Assembly: GCA_022822745.1 (NCBI GenBank) | Contig: JAJEAO010000035.1 | Location: 1-64,000, forward strand | Reading direction: 5' to 3' | Source of the DNA: Acidobacteriota bacterium | GTDB lineage: Bacteria > Acidobacteriota > Vicinamibacteria > Marinacidobacterales > Marinacidobacteraceae | Length of the DNA: 64,000 nt | Shown here: positions 25,084-33,448 of the stretch, in pieces | How positions within the stretch are numbered: the first letter of the stretch is position 1 | How the letters are laid out: every line of letters begins with the position of its first letter | Position numbers and translations under genes: made by a program | Notes under the pieces: model-generated | Told to the model about the DNA's origin: nothing | Seen by the model: the letters and a program-made list of their open reading frames with translations, nothing else | The model's database searches: none

Positions 25084-28000
25084 TCACGGCGGTGGCGGAG
25101 GATCCCCGTCACCCGTGGGATCCAGCGGATCCCCGCTCGGTGGGGAGGTGCCGTACCGCTCCCTGACGAATCGGACAAGACAGAGAGGATCTGCGTCTGC
25201 CGCCTCAATCCAGGCACCGACGACATCGTCGTCTCCGCGACCGGCGTGCCTCATGGCCCACGCCAGCCGGGCACACCAATGCCTGCGGAGCGGAAGATCT
25301 GGCGTGCGACGGCGGTCCCCCACGCTCGCCCTGTACTCAAGTTCCCGTCGCAAGCGCCTCAACCCCCGCAGAATGGGCCGGTGGATCGCCCTGATGAACC
25401 CTGGATCTTGACTCTCGTAGACCGCGCAGGCGGCCCTCAGCGCACCGACCAAGCCGCTCTGTTCAGTCGATCCGATCGCTATGCCGATATCTCGCACGTC
25501 ACGCGGCGACGGTGGTCGCACGGAGGAACTCACCTTCCGGGCAGATGTCGTGATCCACCACCGAAGGGCGCTCCACGCGGCGACGCTCTCCCGCCCGTCC
25601 GGAGACCTGATTCCCAGTCGTAGGCCGTCTTCCGTTTCTCCACGATCCCCGTCTGCCAAAGCGGCGGACGCCGCGACGATGAGGTAATGGTTCTCAAGAC
25701 TCCCCCATTGCTCCGCGAAAGGGTGCCGAGGCCGCGGAATGGTCCCCGCATTCTCCGACAGCCGACGGAGCACAGAGCAGGGGGCGCGCCGGCGAGCCAG
25801 CAGGGCGACCAACAACGGAATGGTGTGGCCACGAGATGTGCCACGCGTCACGCGCTCCCTTGACTCACGCCGAAGCCACTCCTCGACGACTCCCCAGAAC
25901 CAAGACTCTTCATCCGCCGAGAGATGAATGACGTGCTCCCGCGCATGATCCGGATTCCATGCGGCGGCAACGTTCCGAATGAGCGTGTCCAAAGTCCCAG
26001 ACGTTACGCCAGTGGCGTCCGGGCCGATCCACTTCGCTTGAAACCGCCGCGCCGCAATCCCGGTCTTGGGTTCCGGGAGGATCAGATACACCCAGTCGTC
26101 GGCCCGGGGTGCCGCTGGAAGTCCATCGAACTCCATACTCTCCGTTCCCCAAAGGCTCCGAGCAATCTCCTGCTCCTCGTGTTGCCCAAGGAGATCCTCC
26201 TCCGTCATCCAGCACAACCGGACGAACGCGAGCCTGCGTGCGTACCGATTCCCACTCAGACCCAGACAGATCTGAGTGACACACGCCGTCCACACCGTCT
26301 CCCCCACATCGCCACGCTTGAGTCCAGGCGATCCGGCAGTGAGCAGGCTGACGGGATCGCCGTCTCCGTGGAATGCATCACCCGGAATAGGAGCGGACAG
26401 CACCTGAGGAACGGCGCGCAATCGTGCGTCAAGATCCATCGCAGCCCAACTGCGTTCCCACAGATGTACGACCGCCTCGCGGAATGGAATGCTCAGTCCC
26501 CGTCCAGCAGGACGGTAGTTGATCGCCCACCTAAAAATCTCGGACTCTCGCGTGACGCCGTGACGGACGACGCACCGAGACATGATCTCAATGGAACTCT
26601 TCGCTCGCTCCAGCAGAAAGTCGTCCGCTACCCGACTCGCGGTCCACTTGCCCAGAAAATGGTCACGTGCTCGCCGGGCGGCCTCGAAGAGCTCGCCTAC
26701 CTCCTGATCTGACATCTGCGCGAGCCGTGTCTGAGAGACTACCGCGTCGCCGCTACTAGCGGTCCCGAATCCGCTGACCACGAGCAAACGAGCAGCACAC
26801 GCCCGCATGTACGATGCGAGAGCCTCCGTGATCCGCTCCACTTCGTCGCGCAGAACCACAACGCCGGGAAGGGCGAAGGGAAGTCCAGAGAGTTCGAGGA
26901 GTCGCATCAGCCGCCAAGCGTGCAGCGCCTTGTATTGTCGTACGTTGGAAAATGAAATGCGGTTTACCCTCTTGAGATCAAACGTCCAAGGTGTCACTCT
27001 GGGCTGCGCTCGGCTCAATTGGCGCGCATAGTCTTCGAGATGCGACCGGGCATCGGCTTCGTATGGTGCCAAGCGCGGCCACAGATGCGTAGCGACCGGC
27101 CGATGTGCGGTGCGATCCGGTGTGCCATGCCACCAATCCGTCCAGTAGAGTGCACGTCGCCAGTGGAGCGCCCATCCGAGGCGGGACGCTGTGTGGACGC
27201 GGCTATCGTGCGCCCACGCTCGCTGCGCACGGTGGATGGCAGCAAGCGCCAAGCCTTGAGCGTCCTCATGGTCGCCAGAGGCCACTAGGAGGGCTGCCTT
27301 GCGCAATGACCACATGGGGTCGGAATCACCTGTCCGCCAAGATGTCAAGAGCGCAGCCAGGCGTGCAAAGTCTCCCATCCACAGCCTCGAGAGACAGCGT
27401 TCGTGGTGGAGCCGATGGAACTCTGGCGTACCAGGGCGAACCAGTGTGGCCAGTTTTTGTTCCCACGCGTCGAAGCCGGGCTGATTCAGGTCGTGACGGG
27501 AATCCGTCAGGAGCGTCAGCATCACGGCGACGGAGTCCCTCTCGCTCTGGCTTCGCTGCTCGTCCGAGAGGCCGTTGGCCGCCAAGAATTCGTCAACCGC
27601 CGTCACGGCATTCGTTGCTTCCTTGGCCATGTCGGGCGTCAGTGGATCCATCAACAATTCGGTGCGCTCGATCAACTCTCGCACGACCCGCAGGCGGGCG
27701 GGCGGATCAAGGTTGGGGGTAGTCTTGAGTATGGCCTCGGTCCAGGTGCTGGTTTCGGAGGACAGTCCGGAATGTTTGGAGAACGGAAGGATTGGCCACC
27801 CCGGATAGACGTGCCGGTTGTGGCGCCAGTCGTCCGCGAGCGATGTGACTTGTTCGGACAGCGGCTTGGCGTCTGAGCTCTCGTCGGGAGCCGCTGGCGG
27901 CTTGCGAGGCTGCGTCGCCGGAGGGGGTGGCAGCGGGAGGCCGGCTGTGTCGAGGTGCACACCGGGGGACGGATGCACTGGCGACGGCCACCGCTCTTCT

Positions 28001-28866
28001 CGAGTCTTGCCTGCTCTCAACGAGTCGAGAATCCATTGAATGGCCTCTCGATGGGCCTCCTCGCGGCTCCCCGCCCTCGACACCTCTGACTCCAAGTCAA
28101 TCGGAATAACGCCTCGCTCTTCGAGCATCAGCCGCTCGGGTCGATTCAGGCCTAGCAGGCCGGCGAGGTACAACCTTGGCGCAGCCGGCCCAAGATGGTC
28201 GCGGACCCAGCCACACCAGTGGAGAAAGTTCGGATCGTCACCCGAGAATCCTACAAGCAGGAAAACGGACTCCATAAGCGCCTGCTGCACGGTGTTGACC
28301 AGCGGGGCAAAGCGCGTCGGGTAGGTGCGGTAATCCTCTTCGGTGACGATGAATGGTCGGTGCGACGGAAACGAACCGTGAAGCTTGACGATGCGCGGAG
28401 CAACGGCGGTCGCAAGGTCGGCCGACTGAAGGACGGGATCATAGGTGCGGTCCAGGACGTTTCTGGAGGCCTTCTCCAACAGCGTATCCCAGTTCGTCGT
28501 AAAGACATCAGCCCACGGCAGGCGGAGGAGTTCCTGATGGACCGAGCCGGGTTCTCCGTCGGGGACGCGGGCCAGCAGAAGAGAGTCCAGAGCAGACTGG
28601 CCGAACGTCGCCTTGTACTGCTGGGCGAGCCGTGCGCAGTCACGCGCCGTCACGGGCGCGGTCGAAGACCCGCCCGCGCCGATGTGCCTGCCACGGAGCG
28701 CCTCCTGAAGCCGGTCGGCCAGTTCCTTCCATGACGGCGGGAGTGTGCCGCTGGACTGACTTGCCTTCGCCTGCTTGCTGAAGCCGGAACCCACCATCAC
28801 GCAGGCCCCGCGTTCGGGCCGCTTCCAGAGCGCCTCCCGGATGTGGCAGATGTACCGTGAGTTCAT
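25084..28866 (-). CDS. large SIR2-domain defence protein
   Basis: The 1,260-residue product begins with a SIR2_2-type NAD-binding domain: MVGSGFS (24-30), FTTNWDT (N125, D127), KLHGSF (H163) and GFSGDDPNF (206-214). The remaining ~950 residues are mostly alpha-helical with no family I can name, and probably sense a phage component. Known Dsr-type defence sirtuins pair an N-terminal NADase with a long helical sensor and deplete NAD+ on infection. That role is inferred here. The ATG at 28866 aligns with other SIR2 starts and overlaps the stop of a small upstream gene (ATGA). Confidence 0.85.
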   Translation of the reverse strand: MNSRYICHIREALWKRPERGACVMVGSGFSKQAKASQSSGTLPPSWKELADRLQEALRGRHIGAGGSSTAPVTARDCARLAQQYKATFGQSALDSLLLARVPDGEPGSVHQELLRLPWADVFTTNWDTLLEKASRNVLDRTYDPVLQSADLATAVAPRIVKLHGSFPSHRPFIVTEEDYRTYPTRFAPLVNTVQQALMESVFLLVGFSGDDPNFLHWCGWVRDHLGPAAPRLYLAGLLGLNRPERLMLEERGVIPIDLESEVSRAGSREEAHREAIQWILDSLRAGKTREERWPSPVHPSPGVHLDTAGLPLPPPPATQPRKPPAAPDESSDAKPLSEQVTSLADDWRHNRHVYPGWPILPFSKHSGLSSETSTWTEAILKTTPNLDPPARLRVVRELIERTELLMDPLTPDMAKEATNAVTAVDEFLAANGLSDEQRSQSERDSVAVMLTLLTDSRHDLNQPGFDAWEQKLATLVRPGTPEFHRLHHERCLSRLWMGDFARLAALLTSWRTGDSDPMWSLRKAALLVASGDHEDAQGLALAAIHRAQRAWAHDSRVHTASRLGWALHWRRALYWTDWWHGTPDRTAHRPVATHLWPRLAPYEADARSHLEDYARQLSRAQPRVTPWTFDLKRVNRISFSNVRQYKALHAWRLMRLLELSGLPFALPGVVVLRDEVERITEALASYMRACAARLLVVSGFGTASSGDAVVSQTRLAQMSDQEVGELFEAARRARDHFLGKWTASRVADDFLLERAKSSIEIMSRCVVRHGVTRESEIFRWAINYRPAGRGLSIPFREAVVHLWERSWAAMDLDARLRAVPQVLSAPIPGDAFHGDGDPVSLLTAGSPGLKRGDVGETVWTACVTQICLGLSGNRYARRLAFVRLCWMTEEDLLGQHEEQEIARSLWGTESMEFDGLPAAPRADDWVYLILPEPKTGIAARRFQAKWIGPDATGVTSGTLDTLIRNVAAAWNPDHAREHVIHLSADEESWFWGVVEEWLRRESRERVTRGTSRGHTIPLLVALLARRRAPCSVLRRLSENAGTIPRPRHPFAEQWGSLENHYLIVAASAALADGDRGETEDGLRLGIRSPDGRESVAAWSALRWWITTSARKVSSSVRPPSPRDVRDIGIAIGSTEQSGLVGALRAACAVYESQDPGFIRAIHRPILRGLRRLRRELEYRASVGDRRRTPDLPLRRHWCARLAWAMRHAGRGDDDVVGAWIEAADADPLCLVRFVRERYGTSPPSGDPLDPTGDGDPPPPP

Positions 28867-29117
28867 CGGGTCAGGATACCTTCCGGCAAGTCGCACGGTT
28901 CGCGTGCGCCGGATGTCACAGGGCGTACCGTGTGCGTCTCGCGTTCGTGGAGGGAGTCCGCAGCGAGGCCACGGAGCGCCGGCAACACATCCCGAGAGAT
29001 CCCCTCGCTGTTCGTCAGGTTCACCGTCTTCGGCGGAATGGACGAGAGGCGCTCGGTCTGGATATGGTCCGCCTCACGATTTGCGTCCAAGTTCTTGAGG
29101 GGCCTGATGATGTTCAA
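28863..29117 (-). CDS. 84-aa unknown protein coupled to the SIR2 gene
   Basis: A TTG start has AGGAG eight bases upstream, and the TGA stop overlaps the SIR2 ATG (ATGA). Together these make a real, translationally coupled gene likely. The product begins MNIIRPLKNLDANREADHIQ and is hydrophilic with no membrane segment or recognised domain. A longer ATG form starting at 29168 is possible but lacks a good ribosome binding site. Because it is locked to the SIR2 gene, it may be a regulator, inhibitor or co-sensor; this is inference. Confidence 0.6.
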   Translation of the reverse strand: MNIIRPLKNLDANREADHIQTERLSSIPPKTVNLTNSEGISRDVLPALRGLAADSLHERETHTVRPVTSGAREPCDLPEGILTR

Positions 29118-29175
29118 AGGTGCGTCTCCTGCCGCGCGACATACCAGTGGGCGGGAATTCTGACGCATGGATGGG

Positions 29176-29976
29176 TCATCCGCCGTCGCATGGTTGCGGG
29201 TGTCCGGATCCCCTTGTCGCTCCCCGGCCCGGAGACCTTACGGCGCGGGCTGATGCCGGGTCGAGGAGGCGGCGGGCGGTTTCGGCGGCGGTCAGGGCCT
29301 CGTTCGTGATCAGGAAGCGGGCGGCGCGGTTCGTGACGAGCGCCACGGCGAAGCTGACTCCCTTGAAGTTGCGCTCGCGCGGCAGCGGGGGAAGCGGACG
29401 GGCCCACGGCGCCGCGACGACCCGCGAACCGCGGCGGGCGAACTCGCCCCGCTCCAGCCCTTCGTCCGCTTCCACACCGATGAGACCCGGAACGTCGGGG
29501 ACGCACCCCGGCGCGAGATCCAGGCCGCCGGATGACGCCGGGGCGACGAGAAGCGCGCCCGCCTCGCCGGCCCGTTTCGCCGCGGCGACGAGCGCGGCTT
29601 CTCCCGCCGGATCCTTCGCCACCGGAACTCCGGCGCTCAGGTTCACGATCCTCGCGCCCCGCTCCACCGCCCACTCGATCCCGGCGGCGAGACACTCCGG
29701 CGGCGCATCCAGCCGGCGGCCGAAGACGCGCACGGACAGCAGCTCGTAACGGTCCGGGGGCAGGTCCTCCGAGATCGCGGCCGCCACCGCCGTCCCGTGT
29801 CCCAGCCGGTCCGCCCAGTCGGCCGGATGGTGCTCGCCCAGGATCCGGACCCCCGCGGGAGCGGGGCCGATCCAGACGCCCCCGGCCACCGGCCCCACCT
29901 GGCGGTGCGCCGGGTTGATCCCGCTGTCCACGACCGCGATCCGCAGCCGGGACGCCGCCTCGTCGCTGCGCCTCAT
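29176..29976 (-). CDS. qhpE: subtilisin-like leader peptidase QhpE
   Basis: The 266-residue S8-family protease has the complete triad: D17 (VVDSG), H60 (GHGT) and S208 (GVSFA, in place of the common GTSMA). There is no signal peptide or pro-domain, as expected for a cytoplasmic enzyme. In the quinohemoprotein amine dehydrogenase pathway QhpE removes the leader of the cross-linked gamma subunit before export. Its ATG overlaps the qhpF stop (ATGA). It is the last gene of the cluster. Confidence 0.87.
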   Translation of the reverse strand: MRRSDEAASRLRIAVVDSGINPAHRQVGPVAGGVWIGPAPAGVRILGEHHPADWADRLGHGTAVAAAISEDLPPDRYELLSVRVFGRRLDAPPECLAAGIEWAVERGARIVNLSAGVPVAKDPAGEAALVAAAKRAGEAGALLVAPASSGGLDLAPGCVPDVPGLIGVEADEGLERGEFARRGSRVVAAPWARPLPPLPRERNFKGVSFAVALVTNRAARFLITNEALTAAETARRLLDPASARAVRSPGRGATRGSGHPQPCDGG

Positions 29977-31658
29977 CGGCGCCAGCCCTTCATCGGGTGG
30001 ATCCGGCCGTTCTCCAGCCGGAGCAGGATGTCCGCGGCTTCCGCGAAGGCGCGCCGATGGGTCATGACCAGAGCCGTCCGCTGCCGGAGCCAGGGCGCCA
30101 GTCGCTCCACGAGTCGCGCCTCGGTCTCCTCGTCGAGCGCCGATGTCGGCTCGTCGAGCAGCACGAGCTGCGGGTCCGCCAGCACCGCCCGGGCGACCGC
30201 CACCCGCTGGCGCTGTCCGGCCGAGAGATCCTGGCCCCGCTCGCCGACCGGCGTTCGCAGCCCCTTCGGCAGCGTCGCCACGAAGTCGTCCAGCGCGGCC
30301 AGTCGGACGGCGCGGCGGAGATCCCCCTCGCTGGCGTCGGGCTGGCCATAGCGCAGGTTCTCCACCAGGTCGCCCCTCCAGAGGAAGGGATCCTGCTCCA
30401 CGACCGCGATCCGGCGCCGCAGGTCGGCGAGCCGGAAACGCCGGATGTCCTCGCCGCCCCAGGCGATGCGGCCGGAGTCCGGATCCATGCGGCGGAGCAG
30501 GAGGTCGGCGAGCGTGGTCTTGCCCACGCCGCTCGGCCCCACCAGCACGGTCAGAACGCCCGGTTCGAGGCGCAGCGCGGCCCCGTCGAGCACCGGGGCG
30601 TCCCCGCGCCCGTAGGAGAGCGAGACTCCCTCCACGGCGACGGATCCCCGGATCCGGCGAGCGGGCAGCGGATGGGTCGGCTCCGCCACCCCCACCGGCT
30701 GATCGAGCAGTTCGAAGACCCGCTCGAAGGAAGCCCGCGCCGCCCGGAGACCCATGTACTGGCCGAGCAGCCCCTGGACCGGCCCGAAGAGACGGGTCTG
30801 GTAGGTGATCGCGGCGCCCAGGGTCCCGAGCGTGAGGCTGCCCTCGATCACCCGCCATCCGCCCCACAGGAAGGCGGCGGCGCCGGCGAGCGCGACGAGG
30901 GAGGCGGGGAGGCCCGAAGCGATGTAGGTGGTCCGCCGGGCATCGAGGAGGCGGACGATGAAGCGGTCGTTCTCGGCGCGGAACCGCGCCGCCTCGCGGT
31001 CTTCCTGTCCGAAGGCCACCGTCTGCCGCATCCCGAGCACCGACTCGACCAGCGCGCTGCCGACCGAGGCGCCCGCCACCCGGAGCCGACGATTCTGCTC
31101 GGTCACGCGCTCGCGCAGGGACTTGAGCGCAAGGCCGGCGGCGGGCAGGACCAGCGCCGCCGGGAGGAGAAGTTCGGGAGCGAGCGCGGCGAGGAGCCCC
31201 ACCGCCACGACCAGCGACAGCAGGTTCGACGAGGCGCCGAGGAGCAGGTCGCCGGCGGTGCGCTGGAGTTCGGAGACGTCGGCGTTCAGCCGCGAGAGCA
31301 GATCTCCGGTGCGGGCGGTGGCGAAGAACCGGGGCGAGAGCCGCTGGAGCTTCCGGTACACCTGAAGGCGGAGGTCGAACAGCGCCCGCGCCGACAGGCT
31401 CACGTACCAGTAGCCGGAGACGGAGGTCAGGACGAGCCCGGCGATCTGAAGGCCCGCCATGAGGGCGGCCAGACGGACGAGCAATCCGAAGTCCCCGCCG
31501 AGGAGCGCGGTGTCGAGGATGGGGACGAGAAGAAGCGGCCACAGGAGACCCGGCGCCGCCGCGACCAGCGACAGCCCCATGACGCCCGGAAGGCGCCTCC
31601 AGTAGGGGAGCGTCAGATCGATCGCCCGCCGGTAGATGCCGATCTCGGCGTGGCTCAT
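29973..31658 (-). CDS. qhpF: ABC exporter QhpF (permease-ATPase fusion)
   Basis: The 561-residue half-transporter has about six membrane helices in the first ~310 residues. The ATPase follows, with Walker A GPSGVGKTT, signature LSAGQRQR and Walker B LVLLDEPTSA. In characterised qhp operons QhpF exports the processed gamma subunit to the periplasm. The position next to a subtilisin-like protease and the qhp structural genes supports that substrate. A generic lipid or drug exporter cannot be excluded from sequence alone. Confidence 0.87.
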   Translation of the reverse strand: MSHAEIGIYRRAIDLTLPYWRRLPGVMGLSLVAAAPGLLWPLLLVPILDTALLGGDFGLLVRLAALMAGLQIAGLVLTSVSGYWYVSLSARALFDLRLQVYRKLQRLSPRFFATARTGDLLSRLNADVSELQRTAGDLLLGASSNLLSLVVAVGLLAALAPELLLPAALVLPAAGLALKSLRERVTEQNRRLRVAGASVGSALVESVLGMRQTVAFGQEDREAARFRAENDRFIVRLLDARRTTYIASGLPASLVALAGAAAFLWGGWRVIEGSLTLGTLGAAITYQTRLFGPVQGLLGQYMGLRAARASFERVFELLDQPVGVAEPTHPLPARRIRGSVAVEGVSLSYGRGDAPVLDGAALRLEPGVLTVLVGPSGVGKTTLADLLLRRMDPDSGRIAWGGEDIRRFRLADLRRRIAVVEQDPFLWRGDLVENLRYGQPDASEGDLRRAVRLAALDDFVATLPKGLRTPVGERGQDLSAGQRQRVAVARAVLADPQLVLLDEPTSALDEETEARLVERLAPWLRQRTALVMTHRRAFAEAADILLRLENGRIHPMKGWRR

Positions 31659-31997
31659 GCCGGACGCTCCGCGCGGGATGGCCGCGGGATCACCTCCATA
31701 CCGGACCCGGCTTCCGGGTCCGTCTGTGGAGGGCGTTCGGCGGGGTCGTTTCCGGTTCGCGCGGCGCTACGGCGTCACGGTGTGCGCTGCACACCGCGCA
31801 TGGCGCGTGGAAGTCGGCGATGGGGCTGCGACGAGCAGCCCGAGGCGCGCGAGAGGGAGAGGCGTCGAGCCCGCGCCGATTGCGGAGTCGCGGGTCCACC
31901 CGGCAGATCCATTCCAGCCGATGAAGAACGCCGGAACCACGATCCGGAAGGCCCGGAAGGCGAGGAAGCACCCGATGCAGCGCATCGGCGGTCGCGC
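31659..31997 (-). promoter_or_regulatory. qhpB-qhpF gap with 9-bp hairpin
   Basis: This 339-base gap interrupts an otherwise tightly packed operon. It contains a perfect 9-bp inverted repeat with a 3-base loop at 31702-31722 (CGGACCCGG/CCGGGTCCG), about 45 bases before the qhpF start. It may be an attenuator or processing site. A 72-codon ORF with a hydrophobic start (31985-31767, minus) is present, but I cannot support it as a gene. Confidence 0.4.
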
Positions 31998-33062
31998 TCA
32001 CTCCCCCCGGTAGCGGATCTCCCGTGGCGCGATCATGAAGTCTCCACCGGCGAACACTTCGGTTTCGGGTTCCAGGGTCTCGGCGTCGTACACGTACATC
32101 GTGTCGCCGACGCCCGAGATGAAGAGACGCTGTCCGTCGGCGGAGACGATCATCGAAGTGTTCGTCCGCCCGCGCTCGAATCCCTTGCGCCGCAGCACGA
32201 CCTCCTTCGTCTCCATGTCGAGGACGGCCGCGTCGTTCAGTCCTGCGTAGCCGCGCTTTCCGTCGGGTGAGAGGGCGAACTGGTTCATCTGCATCCCCGG
32301 TCCGACTTCGTAGTGGGTGAAGGTCATCTCCGGCAACCGGATCTCGAGGACGCCGAACAGATCCATGCCCTGCCGGGGCTCGGTCGTGCGGTAGGTGCCG
32401 AAGAGGCGGCCGGGCTCGATCACGTTCAGGCTGTGGCCGCGGACTCCGCCGTAACCGGGCGCGAGCGGCGTCCCCAGCGAGACGCGCCGCTTCTCCGCGA
32501 GCGTCTCGGCGTCGAGTTCCACGATGTCGTCGTTCACGAAGAACACCGACGATCCATCCGGGCTGAAGTGGATGTTGGGCCGCCAGTCGCTTGCCTCGCC
32601 GAGCGGAAGGCGCCCGGTGACTTCGCGCCGCGTCCGGTCATAGACCCAGATCTCGGAGGGGGTGGCGTGGACGAAGCGGTCCGGGTGGAGTTCGACAACG
32701 ATCGGGATCACGAAGATCCGGTTCCCGTCCGGGCTCGGCGTCGCGCTCATGAACCGCACCCGCTCGGAGTCCGTGCTCAGGCGGAAGTCGTCCACGACCG
32801 CCATTTCGGCGACATCGAAGATCTCCACCGTCTCCATGCGGCCGGTCACGAAGGTGAAGAAGCGGCCGTCCGCCGACTGGTTCTGGTTCGTGGCGGCGCC
32901 GTGGCGCAGGGCGCCGATCTTCTCCCAGGTGAGCGTCTCCTGGTCGAAGACGATCAGTTCGTCCGGCCAGATCCCGGCGAGGAAGCGGCTCGGCGCCTGG
33001 GCGAATGCGGGGGCGGCGCCCAGAGCGAGCGCGAGAAGGGCGAGGAGGAACCGATGTCTCAT
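31998..33062 (-). CDS. qhpB: quinohemoprotein amine dehydrogenase beta subunit QhpB
   Basis: The 354-residue product has a Sec signal peptide (cleavage after about AFA-Q) and a YVTN/WD-type seven-bladed propeller pattern. Repeating blade units read SPDGNRIFV, SPDGSSVFF, SPDGKRGYA and SADGQRLFI. In the enzyme the beta subunit forms part of the active-site cavity around the gamma subunit. Position directly after qhpC fits. No strong ribosome binding site precedes the ATG. Confidence 0.9.
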   Translation of the reverse strand: MRHRFLLALLALALGAAPAFAQAPSRFLAGIWPDELIVFDQETLTWEKIGALRHGAATNQNQSADGRFFTFVTGRMETVEIFDVAEMAVVDDFRLSTDSERVRFMSATPSPDGNRIFVIPIVVELHPDRFVHATPSEIWVYDRTRREVTGRLPLGEASDWRPNIHFSPDGSSVFFVNDDIVELDAETLAEKRRVSLGTPLAPGYGGVRGHSLNVIEPGRLFGTYRTTEPRQGMDLFGVLEIRLPEMTFTHYEVGPGMQMNQFALSPDGKRGYAGLNDAAVLDMETKEVVLRRKGFERGRTNTSMIVSADGQRLFISGVGDTMYVYDAETLEPETEVFAGGDFMIAPREIRYRGE

Positions 33063-33112
33063 GCGGGAGGGGGGAGCGTGGTGGAGAGCGGGGACCGAAC
33101 CGGAAAGGCGCC

Positions 33113-33439
33113 TCATGGGAAGATCAGGTCGATCTCGCGCCAGTCCTGCGTCGCCGAGGCACAGTTCTTGTGCCAGTCGGGACTGTTGTTCAGGTAGTCG
33201 GGCACCTGCGCGGGCCAGTAGCAGGTCTTGTAGCAGTCGTACAGATCCCGCTCCATGGGCTGGCAGAGCGCCGCGGTGCCGCCGGTCGAGTCCACCTCCC
33301 ACCCCGGCGAGAAGATCGTGGTGCAGCCGGAGGGGTAGTGCGGCCCGGGGTCGTCGGCGGTGGCCCGGGCGGCGCCGCCGTCCTCGAGCCATTCGGTGGC
33401 GAACCGGGCCTTCAGGTTTTTCGGGGCCAGGTGTTTCAT
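33113..33439 (-). CDS. qhpC: quinohemoprotein amine dehydrogenase gamma subunit QhpC (CTQ precursor)
   Basis: The 108-residue precursor carries every residue used for peptide cross-linking in the Paracoccus enzyme, each shifted by exactly 32 positions. C39-E48, C59-D65 and C73-D81 correspond to the three Cys-to-acid thioethers; C69-W75 corresponds to the cysteine tryptophylquinone (CTQ) pair. The first ~28-30 residues are the leader recognised by QhpD and cut by QhpE. A ninth Cys-type residue, C93, is extra. AGGAG overlaps the qhpD stop six bases before the ATG. The start is unambiguous. Confidence 0.96.
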   Translation of the reverse strand: MKHLAPKNLKARFATEWLEDGGAARATADDPGPHYPSGCTTIFSPGWEVDSTGGTAALCQPMERDLYDCYKTCYWPAQVPDYLNNSPDWHKNCASATQDWREIDLIFP

Positions 33440-33448
33440 GTGGTTCTC

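Noticed and set aside
24851..25087. 78-codon minus frame starting with GTG that overlaps the SIR2 stop (GTGA)
   Set aside because: The overlap is suggestive of coupling, but the product is Pro/Ala-rich, has no recognisable feature, and the GTG lacks its own ribosome binding site. Not supported without conservation data.
28863..29168. Longer ATG-initiated version of the small gene before SIR2
   Set aside because: The upstream ATG has no good ribosome binding site, while the TTG at 29117 has AGGAG at ideal spacing.
31767..31985. 72-codon minus frame with hydrophobic N-terminus between qhpB and qhpF
   Set aside because: Its first part looks gene-like, but the second half is low-complexity and no ribosome binding site is close. 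It is noted only within the gap entry.
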